DNA from: Pseudomonas fluorescens
GTDB taxonomy: Bacteria; Pseudomonadota; Gammaproteobacteria; Pseudomonadales; Pseudomonadaceae
Length of the DNA stretch: 64,000 bases
Assembly: GCF_902497745.1 (NCBI RefSeq)
Contig: NZ_CABVHJ010000024.1
Span: forward strand, 3,068-67,067
Direction: 5' to 3'
The notes beneath the pieces were generated by a model. That model worked only from the letters and a program-made list of their open reading frames with translations. It had not been told where the DNA came from and did not search any database. Made by a program: the position numbers and the translations under genes. Positions within the stretch are counted from its first letter, which is position 1. Every line of letters starts with the position of its first letter. Positions 24,339-32,268 of this stretch are shown in pieces.

Positions 24339-25554
24339 AGCAAACTGTAGCGATCTCGCAAAACCATTTTTCGTTATTTATGTCGTATGGCACCCAAGCT
24401 TTGAGTCAGGGGAGGAAATTGCCAATAAAATAATGCAACACTTTCGGCGTGATATTTACAAAAACATCGTAGGAGGTGCCGGAATTCCAGTGGTATTTCG
24501 CAGCGCCTGCATGCCTGACCATGAAAAGCCTATAACAATTAATACCGAGGACTCTCAGACATCCGCTATCATTGCGTTGGTGGACGAGAAACTCTGTGAA
24601 TCGCAGCACTGGGTTGACTACCTTAAGACCCTCTCAATCACGACCGTAGAGTCTAATAAAACCGGATTCAATAGCCTTCTATTCCCTGTGTCCATAACTA
24701 AAGAAATTCTACATAGAGCTAGCTTAGCTGAGCAAGCACTAAGATGGGATTCATGGATAGGTGATGAAAAGGAAAAAACCAAACGTTTAATCAGCGAACT
24801 CACCTATGAATTTTGCCGAATACTCAGGCATCAGCTTGCGCAGCTCGAACACCCAGATATTAGGAATTTGGAAAACTATCTAAAGAAAGTACAAATATTC
24901 TTAAGCCACTCAAAACATGATAGCGATGGTACTGAAATAGCCTCAGCCATAAGAAAGAGAATACACGAAGGCCATGGCCTCTCTTCGTTCTTTGACGTTA
25001 ACGACATTCCAGCAGGGCTCAGGTTTGATGAGGTCCTAATAGCGCAGGTGCGCGTCAGCGCGATGATAGCAATTCACACAGATTCCTACTCGTCAAGGGA
25101 GTGGTGCCGAAAGGAAATCATTGAAGCCAAGACTTGGAATGTCCCGCTTGTAGTTGCTAATAGCATAAACAACATGGACGAAAGAGGGTTCCCATACATG
25201 GGGAATGTGCCAGTGGTTCGTCTCGGCTATGATGCTACAGATGCTTCTCGCATAGACATTGTCATCAGCAGACTTCTTGACGAGGTTTTGAAAGACTTCC
25301 TCTGGCGCTGTCAGACCCACGAAATAAAAAAGCAGCTTCAAGGAAAAGCATTCCTCATTCCACGTCCGCCTGAGTTGATATCGCTCTCCTGTGTTCCTGA
25401 GGGACCTGAAGACCTCGAAGGCCAGCAAACAGAAATTTTACTAATATATCCAGATCCTCCATTGAGTACTGAGGAGGAGAGATTGATCAATAGGGTTGCG
25501 CCTAATGTGCAACTGAGAAGCCTAGCCGAATGGAAAGCGGGGGCTACCAGGTGA
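24331..25554 (+). CDS. Two-part TIR protein (degenerate plus canonical TIR)
   Basis: A 407-aa protein. Residues 188-300 are a clear TIR domain: VQIFLSHSKHDSDGTEIASA, FFDVNDIPAG, and SSREWCRKEIIEA with catalytic-type E262. Residues 12-130 (FFVIYVVWHPSFESGEEIAN, SAIIALVDEKLCESQHWVDY) look like a second, diverged TIR whose W-x-x-x-E motif is replaced by HWVDYL. A 60-residue helical linker separates them. The last 70 residues (EILLIYPDPPLSTEEERL) are unassigned. The start overlaps the previous gene and its end overlaps the SLOG gene, so the three are translationally coupled. Enzyme or scaffold role not decidable from sequence. Confidence 0.72.
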   Translation: MVEANCSDLAKPFFVIYVVWHPSFESGEEIANKIMQHFRRDIYKNIVGGAGIPVVFRSACMPDHEKPITINTEDSQTSAIIALVDEKLCESQHWVDYLKTLSITTVESNKTGFNSLLFPVSITKEILHRASLAEQALRWDSWIGDEKEKTKRLISELTYEFCRILRHQLAQLEHPDIRNLENYLKKVQIFLSHSKHDSDGTEIASAIRKRIHEGHGLSSFFDVNDIPAGLRFDEVLIAQVRVSAMIAIHTDSYSSREWCRKEIIEAKTWNVPLVVANSINNMDERGFPYMGNVPVVRLGYDATDASRIDIVISRLLDEVLKDFLWRCQTHEIKKQLQGKAFLIPRPPELISLSCVPEGPEDLEGQQTEILLIYPDPPLSTEEERLINRVAPNVQLRSLAEWKAGATR

Positions 25555-26366
25555 GTTACAAAGAAGTCTTAGACGGCTCGAAGATCTCTATATCGATTTC
25601 AGAGAGCGAGAACATGGCAGGACTGGGTCTAAGTGAGGCCCATCTCGTGGACGCAATGTGTGAAACTGCACGTCACATGCTCGCTCTAGGTGCAACAATA
25701 ACCTACGGAGGCGACCTTCGAAATCATGGCTTTACAAAGATACTGTACGAGCTTGTATCCAGGTATCGTAAAGATTCTGATGATCAAAATAACTTGGCAA
25801 GCGTAATAAGCTTTCTTGCATGGCCAGTATTCGTACATTCCAAGCTTGACGAATTGCTCGCGTTGACGAGCGAAATGGATGGTACAGCCGAAATAAAGAT
25901 TATTGACGAACAATCCAAGACGTTGTCACTTGAGGATGCTGGTCGTCTAATGCCTGGTGCAAAGTTTAATTGGTCCTCAGGGCTTACTGCAATGAGGAAA
26001 GCAATCACTGACGACTCGACAGCTAGGATTGTCCTTGGAGGGAAAACATCACAATTTAACGGCATCATGCCAGGTGTTGCCGAAGAAGTTTTTATATCCC
26101 TACAAAGCCATAAACCCGTTTTTCTGCTAGGGGGGTTTGGCGGCTGTAGTCGAGAAATCTTAGATCTAATGGGTGTCGAAAATCAGTTCGCTCCGTCGAG
26201 GCCAGTCTGGCCCCATGCTGATGTGTTCACACAATACCAACTAGAGGACCTGAAAAACGGTCTCACCACGGAGGAAAACGTCGCACTTGCCAACACTCCT
26301 CACATTGACCAAGCAATTGTTTTGGTTATCCGTGGGTTAATGAATCTAATCGCTCCTAGTTCCTAG
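25530..26366 (+). CDS. Stand-alone SLOG-superfamily nucleotide-sensor-like protein
   Basis: A protein of up to 278 aa with a Rossmann-like SLOG fold: ISISISESENMAGLGLSEAH, then ARHMLALGATITYGGDLRNH with the GGD motif after the second strand, a long middle, and a late VFLLGGFGGCSREILDLM strand-loop-helix with two Gly-rich turns. This is the type of SLOG domain linked to TIR proteins. In Thoeris ThsA the SLOG domain binds the TIR product. Here the domain stands alone, so it may sense or sequester the signal. Either ATG 25530 or GTG 25551 (GTGA overlap with the previous stop) could be the start. Confidence 0.7.
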   Translation: MESGGYQVSYKEVLDGSKISISISESENMAGLGLSEAHLVDAMCETARHMLALGATITYGGDLRNHGFTKILYELVSRYRKDSDDQNNLASVISFLAWPVFVHSKLDELLALTSEMDGTAEIKIIDEQSKTLSLEDAGRLMPGAKFNWSSGLTAMRKAITDDSTARIVLGGKTSQFNGIMPGVAEEVFISLQSHKPVFLLGGFGGCSREILDLMGVENQFAPSRPVWPHADVFTQYQLEDLKNGLTTEENVALANTPHIDQAIVLVIRGLMNLIAPSS

Positions 26367-26698
26367 ACTTAATCAGGTTCTGCCAGCTTGCAGATAGTGT
26401 TGTGAGAGATGTTTCGGAGGGAGGGCATTCTAACAGGGCACCAATGATTCATGTGCTTATGAGGAGAATGCTTTTCTTCTTGAACAAGCCATGCAGGCTG
26501 CACAGAATCTTAAAATATTGCGAGAGAGGCAGTCAGTCGAGCGCTAGTATCGCCGCTACTGGAGAGTGATCACATGATTGCTGCATCGTAGCTGCGGGCT
26601 AGCGTTACGTAGGTAGAGGCGTCCTTCCGGATTGGCTAGGTATCTATCGATATCTGAAAAAAATAATGGGTGTTATATGAGTCGGATTGAGGTCATGT
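26367..26698. other. Intergenic stretch inside the island
   Basis: About 330 bp with no supported gene. GGAGAGTGATCA at 26561-26572 recurs in inverted form at 30291-30302, on the far side of the TIR/SIR2 genes. Confidence 0.5.
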
Positions 26699-27043
26699 AT
26701 GAGCGGAATTTTTTCCCGAATCAACATTGATGTTCTTGATTCGGTAAATCAGCGTCTTAAAAAGTGTCAGCCAAAAATTTATGAACGGCTGGTAGGGCCT
26801 CTTTATGAGCGTAAAAGAGATAAAAAATTCAGGTGTTACTGTAATAATCCGAAAAGCCTGCATGATATTTGTCAGGAAATAATAAATGATGAAGTGCATT
26901 TTCATTCGTTAATATGTGATGCTTGCTGGCAAAAAGATGTGGTAAAAACTTGGGGTTATTATGGTTGGGCAAGCAAATTAATTCCCTATAAAACGTGGGG
27001 CGCTTTGTGTGAAAAACGTGCGCATGCAAAATTTGTTCAGTAA
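26699..27043 (+). CDS. Small Cys/His/Trp-containing hypothetical protein
   Basis: A 114-aa basic protein that I do not recognise. It has RCYCNNPKSLHDICQE and HSLICDACWQKD: five cysteines in C-x-C...C and C-x2-C arrangement with a histidine, so a small metal-binding site is possible. GAGG lies six bases before the ATG. It is strongly AT-rich, unlike the core genome. It stands alone between the two TIR modules; the space before and after holds repeat-like debris. It could be a member of the island's system or an unrelated passenger. Confidence 0.5.
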   Translation: MSGIFSRINIDVLDSVNQRLKKCQPKIYERLVGPLYERKRDKKFRCYCNNPKSLHDICQEIINDEVHFHSLICDACWQKDVVKTWGYYGWASKLIPYKTWGALCEKRAHAKFVQ

Positions 27044-27100
27044 GTTTGCTCTGTTTTAGTATTTTTTTGCATCTGGCCGGTGCATTCTTTGTCATTGATC

Positions 27101-27200
27101 GCTTCTGGCCGACTCCCGCCTGTCGTGACCGGTAGAGACCGGCCAAAGCTGTCTCTCATCACGGCAGCAATGGGTAGGCCAAAACTGCATCTTCTGAATA
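27101..27200. repeat. GGCC-RAAGC family repeat debris
   Basis: GCTTCTGGCC (27101-27110) and GGCCAAAGC (27141-27149) with CCGGT...ACCGG dyads between. Related to sequences at 23397 and 28538-28581. Short intergenic repeats of this look are scattered in P. fluorescens-group genomes. Confidence 0.5.
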
Positions 27201-27368
27201 AGTATCGGTGCAAGTCAGCGGGGGGCTTCTTCATTGAGAGCCACAGTCGTTGCTATTCATTCATGAAAAAGGGGCGAATTTATTTTCAGAAGTGAACCTA
27301 AAAAACCTTCCCCTTTTTCTTGGAATATTAGTATTTGTTGAATTTAAAAAAAGTCCCAGTATAGATGA

Positions 27369-28313
27369 TCATGATAGTGATCGACGCAAAGATGGGGATA
27401 CGTTGCTGATTGAACAGTCTCCTCCGAGAAACCAAGTGACAGAGATTTTTTGTCGGCCCGCAAGAATCCTTAGAATATGCTCAATCAAGAATGACTTGGA
27501 ATTAAGCTCGTTGTTTATTTGTGAAAGACTCGTGCAGCTATTATTTACAATGGCGGAAACGACTGAGCGAAACACGACGCCGTAGTTTTCCACATGTTCA
27601 CTAGCATACAATTCAAATCCAGAGTCTGTTATTGAGACTGATGGAAATTCCCCTCCCAAAAAATGCTGAAGATAGAATGTCCCGTGTTCACCGAGCGCCT
27701 CAACTGATTCTCTTAATTGATGCTCTGGGATGGTCAATTTGCCATTTTTGCAAAAGGCCGAAATATTTACGTGTCTCGAACCTGTTTCCAGAGCGAACTC
27801 GCATGCCAGCTTGTACACTAGGCTGTCTATATTGTTGTGCCCGACGACACTGGGGCCAAAGTTATTGACATAAATCGGCGGTTTGCCAAGAGCCGGCTTG
27901 TCCGAAGCACCAAAAATCGAAGCAACGATACGTTCAAGGCTGGGCTGATACGAAGCTGTATCATGGATTTTCTCCCAAAGAGTGGCTTTTAAAACTTCAG
28001 GAACTTCGCAATCGTCGATAACAACGGGAATTAATTTACTCCCATTATTGATTCGCTTCACACAAGCTGCATCAAGCTCATGTTTGACCCAAGGCTTTTC
28101 AACGCTATTTTTCGACAGCACAACTATAACTGCTTGGGCGCCCTTAATCCCTTCTTCAAATATTTTGGTTATGAGGCTGTCACCAGGCAGCATTTCCCAT
28201 TTATCAAGCCACGCATCAACTCCATTGGCCCGCAGCTGTTTTGCAAAATCCAAAACAAAGCGATCTTTGTCTTCACTCGCATGACTTACAAATACTTTGG
28301 GAGACATGTCCAT
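27369..28313 (-). CDS. TIR-domain protein with uncharacterised C-terminal domain
   Basis: A 314-aa protein. Residues 5-135 form a classical TIR domain: KVFVSHASEDKDRFVLDFAK, WLDKWEMLPGDSLITKIFEE, and KPWVKHELDAA with catalytic-type E79. The remaining 175 residues (from YVNNFGPSVVGHNNIDSLVY on) are mixed and unassigned; they might be the sensor or targeting part. Such TIRs typically hydrolyse NAD+. It is on the opposite strand to the first TIR operon and 380 bp downstream of the leftward SIR2 gene, so the two may or may not share a transcript. Low GC like its neighbours. Confidence 0.82.
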   Translation of the reverse strand: MDMSPKVFVSHASEDKDRFVLDFAKQLRANGVDAWLDKWEMLPGDSLITKIFEEGIKGAQAVIVVLSKNSVEKPWVKHELDAACVKRINNGSKLIPVVIDDCEVPEVLKATLWEKIHDTASYQPSLERIVASIFGASDKPALGKPPIYVNNFGPSVVGHNNIDSLVYKLACEFALETGSRHVNISAFCKNGKLTIPEHQLRESVEALGEHGTFYLQHFLGGEFPSVSITDSGFELYASEHVENYGVVFRSVVSAIVNNSCTSLSQINNELNSKSFLIEHILRILAGRQKISVTWFLGGDCSISNVSPSLRRSLS

Positions 28314-28695
28314 TCTCGCGTAATTGTGGTGTCAGATTATGAGCAGCGCTGCAAAAAAATAGCTACCCGCATCGAAAGCTTCGAAGCGATTTCTAGCTGC
28401 ATACGTCAGCAGGTTCTTAAGAACTGTCCAGAGCTTGGGATTTAGCCCCTCTAGGGTTGGCGCGAGGGATGGTGTTGACAGCTAGAAAAAATCTGAATCG
28501 TTCACGCCTCGGTAGCTTTTTTTGAACGACCGCTCTTGGCCGGAAGCGGCCCGTCATGAGCGGCACCAATCGGCCAGAAGCTGACACTTATCAGGACATG
28601 ATGAATGATGTGCCTCGATCGCGCTTTAGGGGCCGTTTTATGGATACATCGCAGCTCTTCAATCGTCCTTTGCTAATGGATGGCGTAACGAAGTT
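28314..28695. other. Intergenic stretch between SIR2 and TIR genes, with repeat debris
   Basis: About 380 bp. GGCCGGAAGC (28538-28547) and GGCCAGAAGC (28572-28581) are two more members of the GGCC-RAAGC family, with a GCCGCT-like dyad. No gene supported. Confidence 0.55.
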
Positions 28696-30180
28696 TTAGC
28701 CCTCGCGGATACGATTAAGAATTTTAGGAATATCACCATACTCCTCATACCAAATCACCGTTACACCGAGCTCCCGCATGAGCTCTTCATTTGTGCTGTG
28801 GTGCCTGTCCAAGAAACGGTCAATCACCAAGCTTGGGATTTTCAGCTGATGTCCACGATCGCCACTCTTGAATTTTTTTGAGGTCAAACGACGCATAAAT
28901 GCAAAATGCTTTGGTTTCTCAATGGATTTAGAAGCGATTTCTAACAAGCGTCGCAAATTCGGATCCGTGAGAGAAAGACCAATCATAAGGCACGATGTTT
29001 CCTTGAACCCGTTTAACTGCACCAAGTTTGACCAATGATAAGAATCGCGATAAATCAGATGGTAGCCTTCCTCTGAAAAAACCAAAGTGCATCGATCTAA
29101 ATTAGAATACTTGTCTCTAGTCTCAGGCAAAAAACCGTGAACATGGTAAATCGGCAGCTCCTCAGCACTTGGAGTTTCAAACTCCTCAAAAATACTTTTA
29201 TGGACAAGGCCGCGTCCTGATAGGGTGCGCTCAATGAAATCATCAAAGTTATAAGTAAGAATTGATTTTACCTTCGCACCTGTCCTGGTAGGCGTACAGA
29301 GACGAGCAATGGCCGTAATAAGTTCTGACTCTATTTGGAAGTCTTCGTTACGTAGGGAATATAGCTGATGAGTGATTGCTTCAATGAAGCTTTGCTGTTC
29401 AGTCGGCGATCCAACAGAAAGTCCCTTTCTGATATACCTAGCCAGCATCAGAGCGGAGGGTCCATCAACCTCCATAAGTCTAGAAACAATCTGAGAAACT
29501 TGGGCAGTATCGCTTTTGTCTCCTCCAATATTTTCTTGTGCCAACATAGAGACGAAAAGAGAATTTAGAAGAGTGTTCCAATCTGGCAAACCTGCGCTAC
29601 TGGATACCCCCGCACCTAAAACTAACGAAAAACTCCCGGATCGATACTGCTCTGCTACTAGCTTAATGAGTTTGTCTCGCTCTTCCAGCCATGGTTTCGT
29701 TGGACGAGTCACGGCCATTTCCAAACGTAATGAAAACAAACTATCAGTGAGCTTGCTCACCTCATCTTTATGTTTGCGCATGAGGTCATTGATTTTTTTC
29801 TCCCCCCAGATAAACACGGAGGCACGGCCATGAGCATCAGGTTCATGGAGTATGTAACTCAGTGTTGACTCGGGCATCTTTGGCGCAATAATTAACAGCC
29901 CGAACCCCGGTTCGCCGTGCATTCGAAAAGAGTCCAGCAACGATTTAACTTTATCTTTAGTTGCCGTAAAAATATATTCAATGAAAATGGGAGTAGATAG
30001 ATCCCCAATGCCTTTAGGGGCGACAGCTTCGAACAGTGATGTGTGAGTGTCGAGACTATTGACCTCTTGACCGTAATGAGCCGCTTCAATTTGAAGAAGC
30101 TTGGTAAGGAACGCCTCAAGAAACAGATATCCCCCAGAGCCGTAAGACCCCACGCGCTCTTCCAAAGCAAAAAAATCCAT
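28696..30180 (-). CDS. SIR2-family NADase-like protein with extra N-terminal domain
   Basis: A 494-aa protein. Residues 183-410 are a SIR2 domain: SFSLVLGAGVSSSAGLPDWN (NAD loop), ILTYNFDDFIE (N311), IYHVHGFLP (catalytic-type H348) and MIGLSLTDPNLRRLL. The N-terminal 150 residues (GGYLFLEAFLTKLLQIEAAH, APKGIGDLSTPIFIEYIFTA) look like a restriction-endonuclease-type fold with D60 and E68 but without the usual following lysine (E-Y-I in place of E-x-K). SIR2 proteins of this class deplete NAD+ in phage defence. It could also be part of a Thoeris-like pathway with the TIR genes nearby. Start ATG at 30180; GC below that of flanks. Confidence 0.8.
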   Translation of the reverse strand: MDFFALEERVGSYGSGGYLFLEAFLTKLLQIEAAHYGQEVNSLDTHTSLFEAVAPKGIGDLSTPIFIEYIFTATKDKVKSLLDSFRMHGEPGFGLLIIAPKMPESTLSYILHEPDAHGRASVFIWGEKKINDLMRKHKDEVSKLTDSLFSLRLEMAVTRPTKPWLEERDKLIKLVAEQYRSGSFSLVLGAGVSSSAGLPDWNTLLNSLFVSMLAQENIGGDKSDTAQVSQIVSRLMEVDGPSALMLARYIRKGLSVGSPTEQQSFIEAITHQLYSLRNEDFQIESELITAIARLCTPTRTGAKVKSILTYNFDDFIERTLSGRGLVHKSIFEEFETPSAEELPIYHVHGFLPETRDKYSNLDRCTLVFSEEGYHLIYRDSYHWSNLVQLNGFKETSCLMIGLSLTDPNLRRLLEIASKSIEKPKHFAFMRRLTSKKFKSGDRGHQLKIPSLVIDRFLDRHHSTNEELMRELGVTVIWYEEYGDIPKILNRIREG

Positions 30181-30492
30181 TATTTCCGATCTCAGTAGGT
30201 GACGGCGCCGGTGGTTAGGTGAGGTTACATGCCATATTTCAAAGTAATCACGCTATCACAATGCTATTGCGGTATTGAAGCTCTGCATCATGATCACTCT
30301 CCTGAGAGCCCATGACGGTGGCTACCGAGAGAAGCTTCGCCAGTTTAGAAGTAATAGAGTTCTAGTTTTTTTCGATGTCATTAAGCAGCCGACAATCGCG
30401 CGCTACTGATGGCAGCACCTGGTCGAAAGCAGCCCCATACGTAATTACCTATCAATCCGAGTACTGCCAGATCAACGAATCCACACACGACC
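30181..30492. other. Right edge of the island, no supported gene
   Basis: About 310 bp, carrying promoter sequence for the SIR2 gene and the inverted copy TGATCACTCTCC (30291-30302) of the 26561 motif. GC rises again at the alkD end. Confidence 0.5.
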
Positions 30493-31599
30493 TCATCCAG
30501 CAACGATGTCAAACGCAGCGCTACCCAAAACCTCCCCATTAACCATAACCCTCAACCCATGCCGCCCCACAAAATGCTTCCGCGTCGTAAAATCCTTAAT
30601 CACCTGCCGCCTCCCCACAACCACACTCTCAAACCCCGCCAACACCACCGTCTTCAACTTAAAAACCTTCCCCGAAACCCCGCCATTCGCCTTCACATAG
30701 TCAATCGCATAATCAATCACCAACCGCTGTTCATGCGCCACCGTCGACTTCACCACAAACGACAACGTAATCGCTTCCCCCAACCTCACCACCGCCGGTT
30801 CAACCCGTACATCCAACAACTCAACCTCAGCCTTCGCCCCGGCACCAATCACCGTCAGCGCCCGCAAATCCCCCTGCTTGATCAAACTCCGCAACGCATG
30901 CTTGGCAATCCAGGCCGTGTGCTTGTTATCCAGCGACCATCCTTCAATCGTGTCCAGCACCCACCCCGGATGTACCTTCGTCACATCATTCAAATGATTC
31001 GCCACGGACTTGCGTACATACAAACTCTCATCCGCCTTCAACCGATCCAGTATCCCCGCTGCCAACTGCGGATCCGCCTGCACCGCTTCCAACCGAAACG
31101 ACCAAGGCAGGCGAGGGCGGCTGCCTTCGCTGGCGAGTCGTCGGACGTGGTGGTTCTCATCGCGGGTCCAGTCGTGCATCAATTCCAGTGAGCGCTCGAG
31201 GTCGCTGCGCAGAAAGTGGCGGATGGCGAATTCGGAGGAGCCGAAGGTGGTGAAGTACTTCAGGGCGTCCATGGAGGTGTCGAAGGCGTGACCGCCGTAG
31301 CTCGCGACGTAATGCGGCAAACACATGCTGACGAATCCGCTGTTCAGCCTTGGTGCGAGTTCGAAAAGCACTTCCAAGGAATCTTCGTAGTCCAGCGGCA
31401 ACACCGCATGCAGGCTTTCACTGACACGCGCCATGCGTTGCATAACTGATAATTCAGCGAGTCCGTCTTGGGCATGTTTGAGAAACGCCTTGGCCTTGAA
31501 CGTCGGGTACACGGCGCTCATTTCGCTGGCGATGTGCTGCAAGCGCTCGGCGTTGAAGATTTCCTTTAGCGCCGGGGCGGCGGTGTCGGTGGTGCTCAT
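30493..31599 (-). CDS. AlkD-like DNA alkylation repair protein (HEAT-like repeats)
   Basis: A 368-aa protein with the HEAT-like helical repeats of the DNA-alkylation-repair (AlkC/AlkD) family: YFTTFGSSEFAIRHFLRSDL, LMHDWTRDENHHVRRLASEG with SRPRLPW, and DESLYVRKSVANHLNDVTKV. The SRPRLPW and SVANHLND blocks are typical of the AlkC-like branch. The C-terminal 100 residues form an Ig-like beta extension (EPAVVRLGEAITLSFVVKS), seen in some AlkC proteins. It removes N3-methylated purines. The ATG at 31599 starts 2 bp after the GST stop, indicating co-transcription. Confidence 0.85.
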   Translation of the reverse strand: MSTTDTAAPALKEIFNAERLQHIASEMSAVYPTFKAKAFLKHAQDGLAELSVMQRMARVSESLHAVLPLDYEDSLEVLFELAPRLNSGFVSMCLPHYVASYGGHAFDTSMDALKYFTTFGSSEFAIRHFLRSDLERSLELMHDWTRDENHHVRRLASEGSRPRLPWSFRLEAVQADPQLAAGILDRLKADESLYVRKSVANHLNDVTKVHPGWVLDTIEGWSLDNKHTAWIAKHALRSLIKQGDLRALTVIGAGAKAEVELLDVRVEPAVVRLGEAITLSFVVKSTVAHEQRLVIDYAIDYVKANGGVSGKVFKLKTVVLAGFESVVVGRRQVIKDFTTRKHFVGRHGLRVMVNGEVLGSAAFDIVAG

Positions 31600-31601
31600 G
31601 G

Positions 31602-32207
31602 TCAGGTCATCGGGGTGCTGACGAACGCTTCGAGGGTTTCGGCGTAGGCGGTGTATTGGGCGATGTGGGGGTAGCGGCGGGTGTCGATCTGGTCGGGGAC
31701 GACGAGGTCGGTAAAGCTCCAGGCGACGGCGAGGCTGATGCCGGCCTGGGTGAGGGTGCCGTCGGTGGGCAGGCCGGTTTTTTCCAGTTCTTGCTCGAGG
31801 GCGGTGAAGGCGGCGGCGAGTTGGCCTTCGACGCGTTCGACCCACGGTTGGTATTGAATGTCGGCCGGGCGCAGGTTGCGTTCGTAATAGAGCTGCACGG
31901 CTTTTTCGCAGGCGGCGAGGCTGAGGCCGATCAGGCGCAGGGCTTGGGCGCGTTGTTTCAGGTCGGTCGGCAGCAGGCTTTTGCCGGAACTTGCTTCGAG
32001 GTAATCGAGGATGAGGGTCGAGTCCATCAGGACTACGCCGTCGTCGAGGATCAGTGTGGGGGCTTTGACCACCGGGTTGATCTGCTGGAATTGCTCGAAG
32101 TGGCGGAACACCGAGACCGACTCGTGTTCGAGGTCGATGCCTAGGCGTTTGGCGGAGATCGCCACGCGACGTACGTAAGGGGAGTCCAGCATGCCGATCA
32201 GTTTCAT
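31602..32207 (-). CDS. Glutathione S-transferase family protein
   Basis: A 201-aa GST. The N-terminal thioredoxin-fold domain (MKLIGMLDSPYVRRVAISAK) has the S9 region of the beta/theta classes and the glutathione-binding VVKAPTLILDDG...LMDSTLILDYLE. The C-terminal all-helical domain follows. The ATG at 32207 has GAAGGA just upstream; the longer frame is not supported. It is the first gene of a probable pair with the alkylation repair gene, so a shared role against electrophiles is plausible. Confidence 0.88.
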   Translation of the reverse strand: MKLIGMLDSPYVRRVAISAKRLGIDLEHESVSVFRHFEQFQQINPVVKAPTLILDDGVVLMDSTLILDYLEASSGKSLLPTDLKQRAQALRLIGLSLAACEKAVQLYYERNLRPADIQYQPWVERVEGQLAAAFTALEQELEKTGLPTDGTLTQAGISLAVAWSFTDLVVPDQIDTRRYPHIAQYTAYAETLEAFVSTPMT

Positions 32208-32268
32208 GACGCGTTCCTTCAAGTCAAACCGGTGGGAAGGCATAACCTAGCCGACGCTGAGGCAATTG

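Noticed and set aside
23292..30492. Prophage or integrative element carrying the TIR/SIR2 genes
   Set aside because: No integrase, phage structural gene, att-like direct repeat or tRNA was found within or at the edges.
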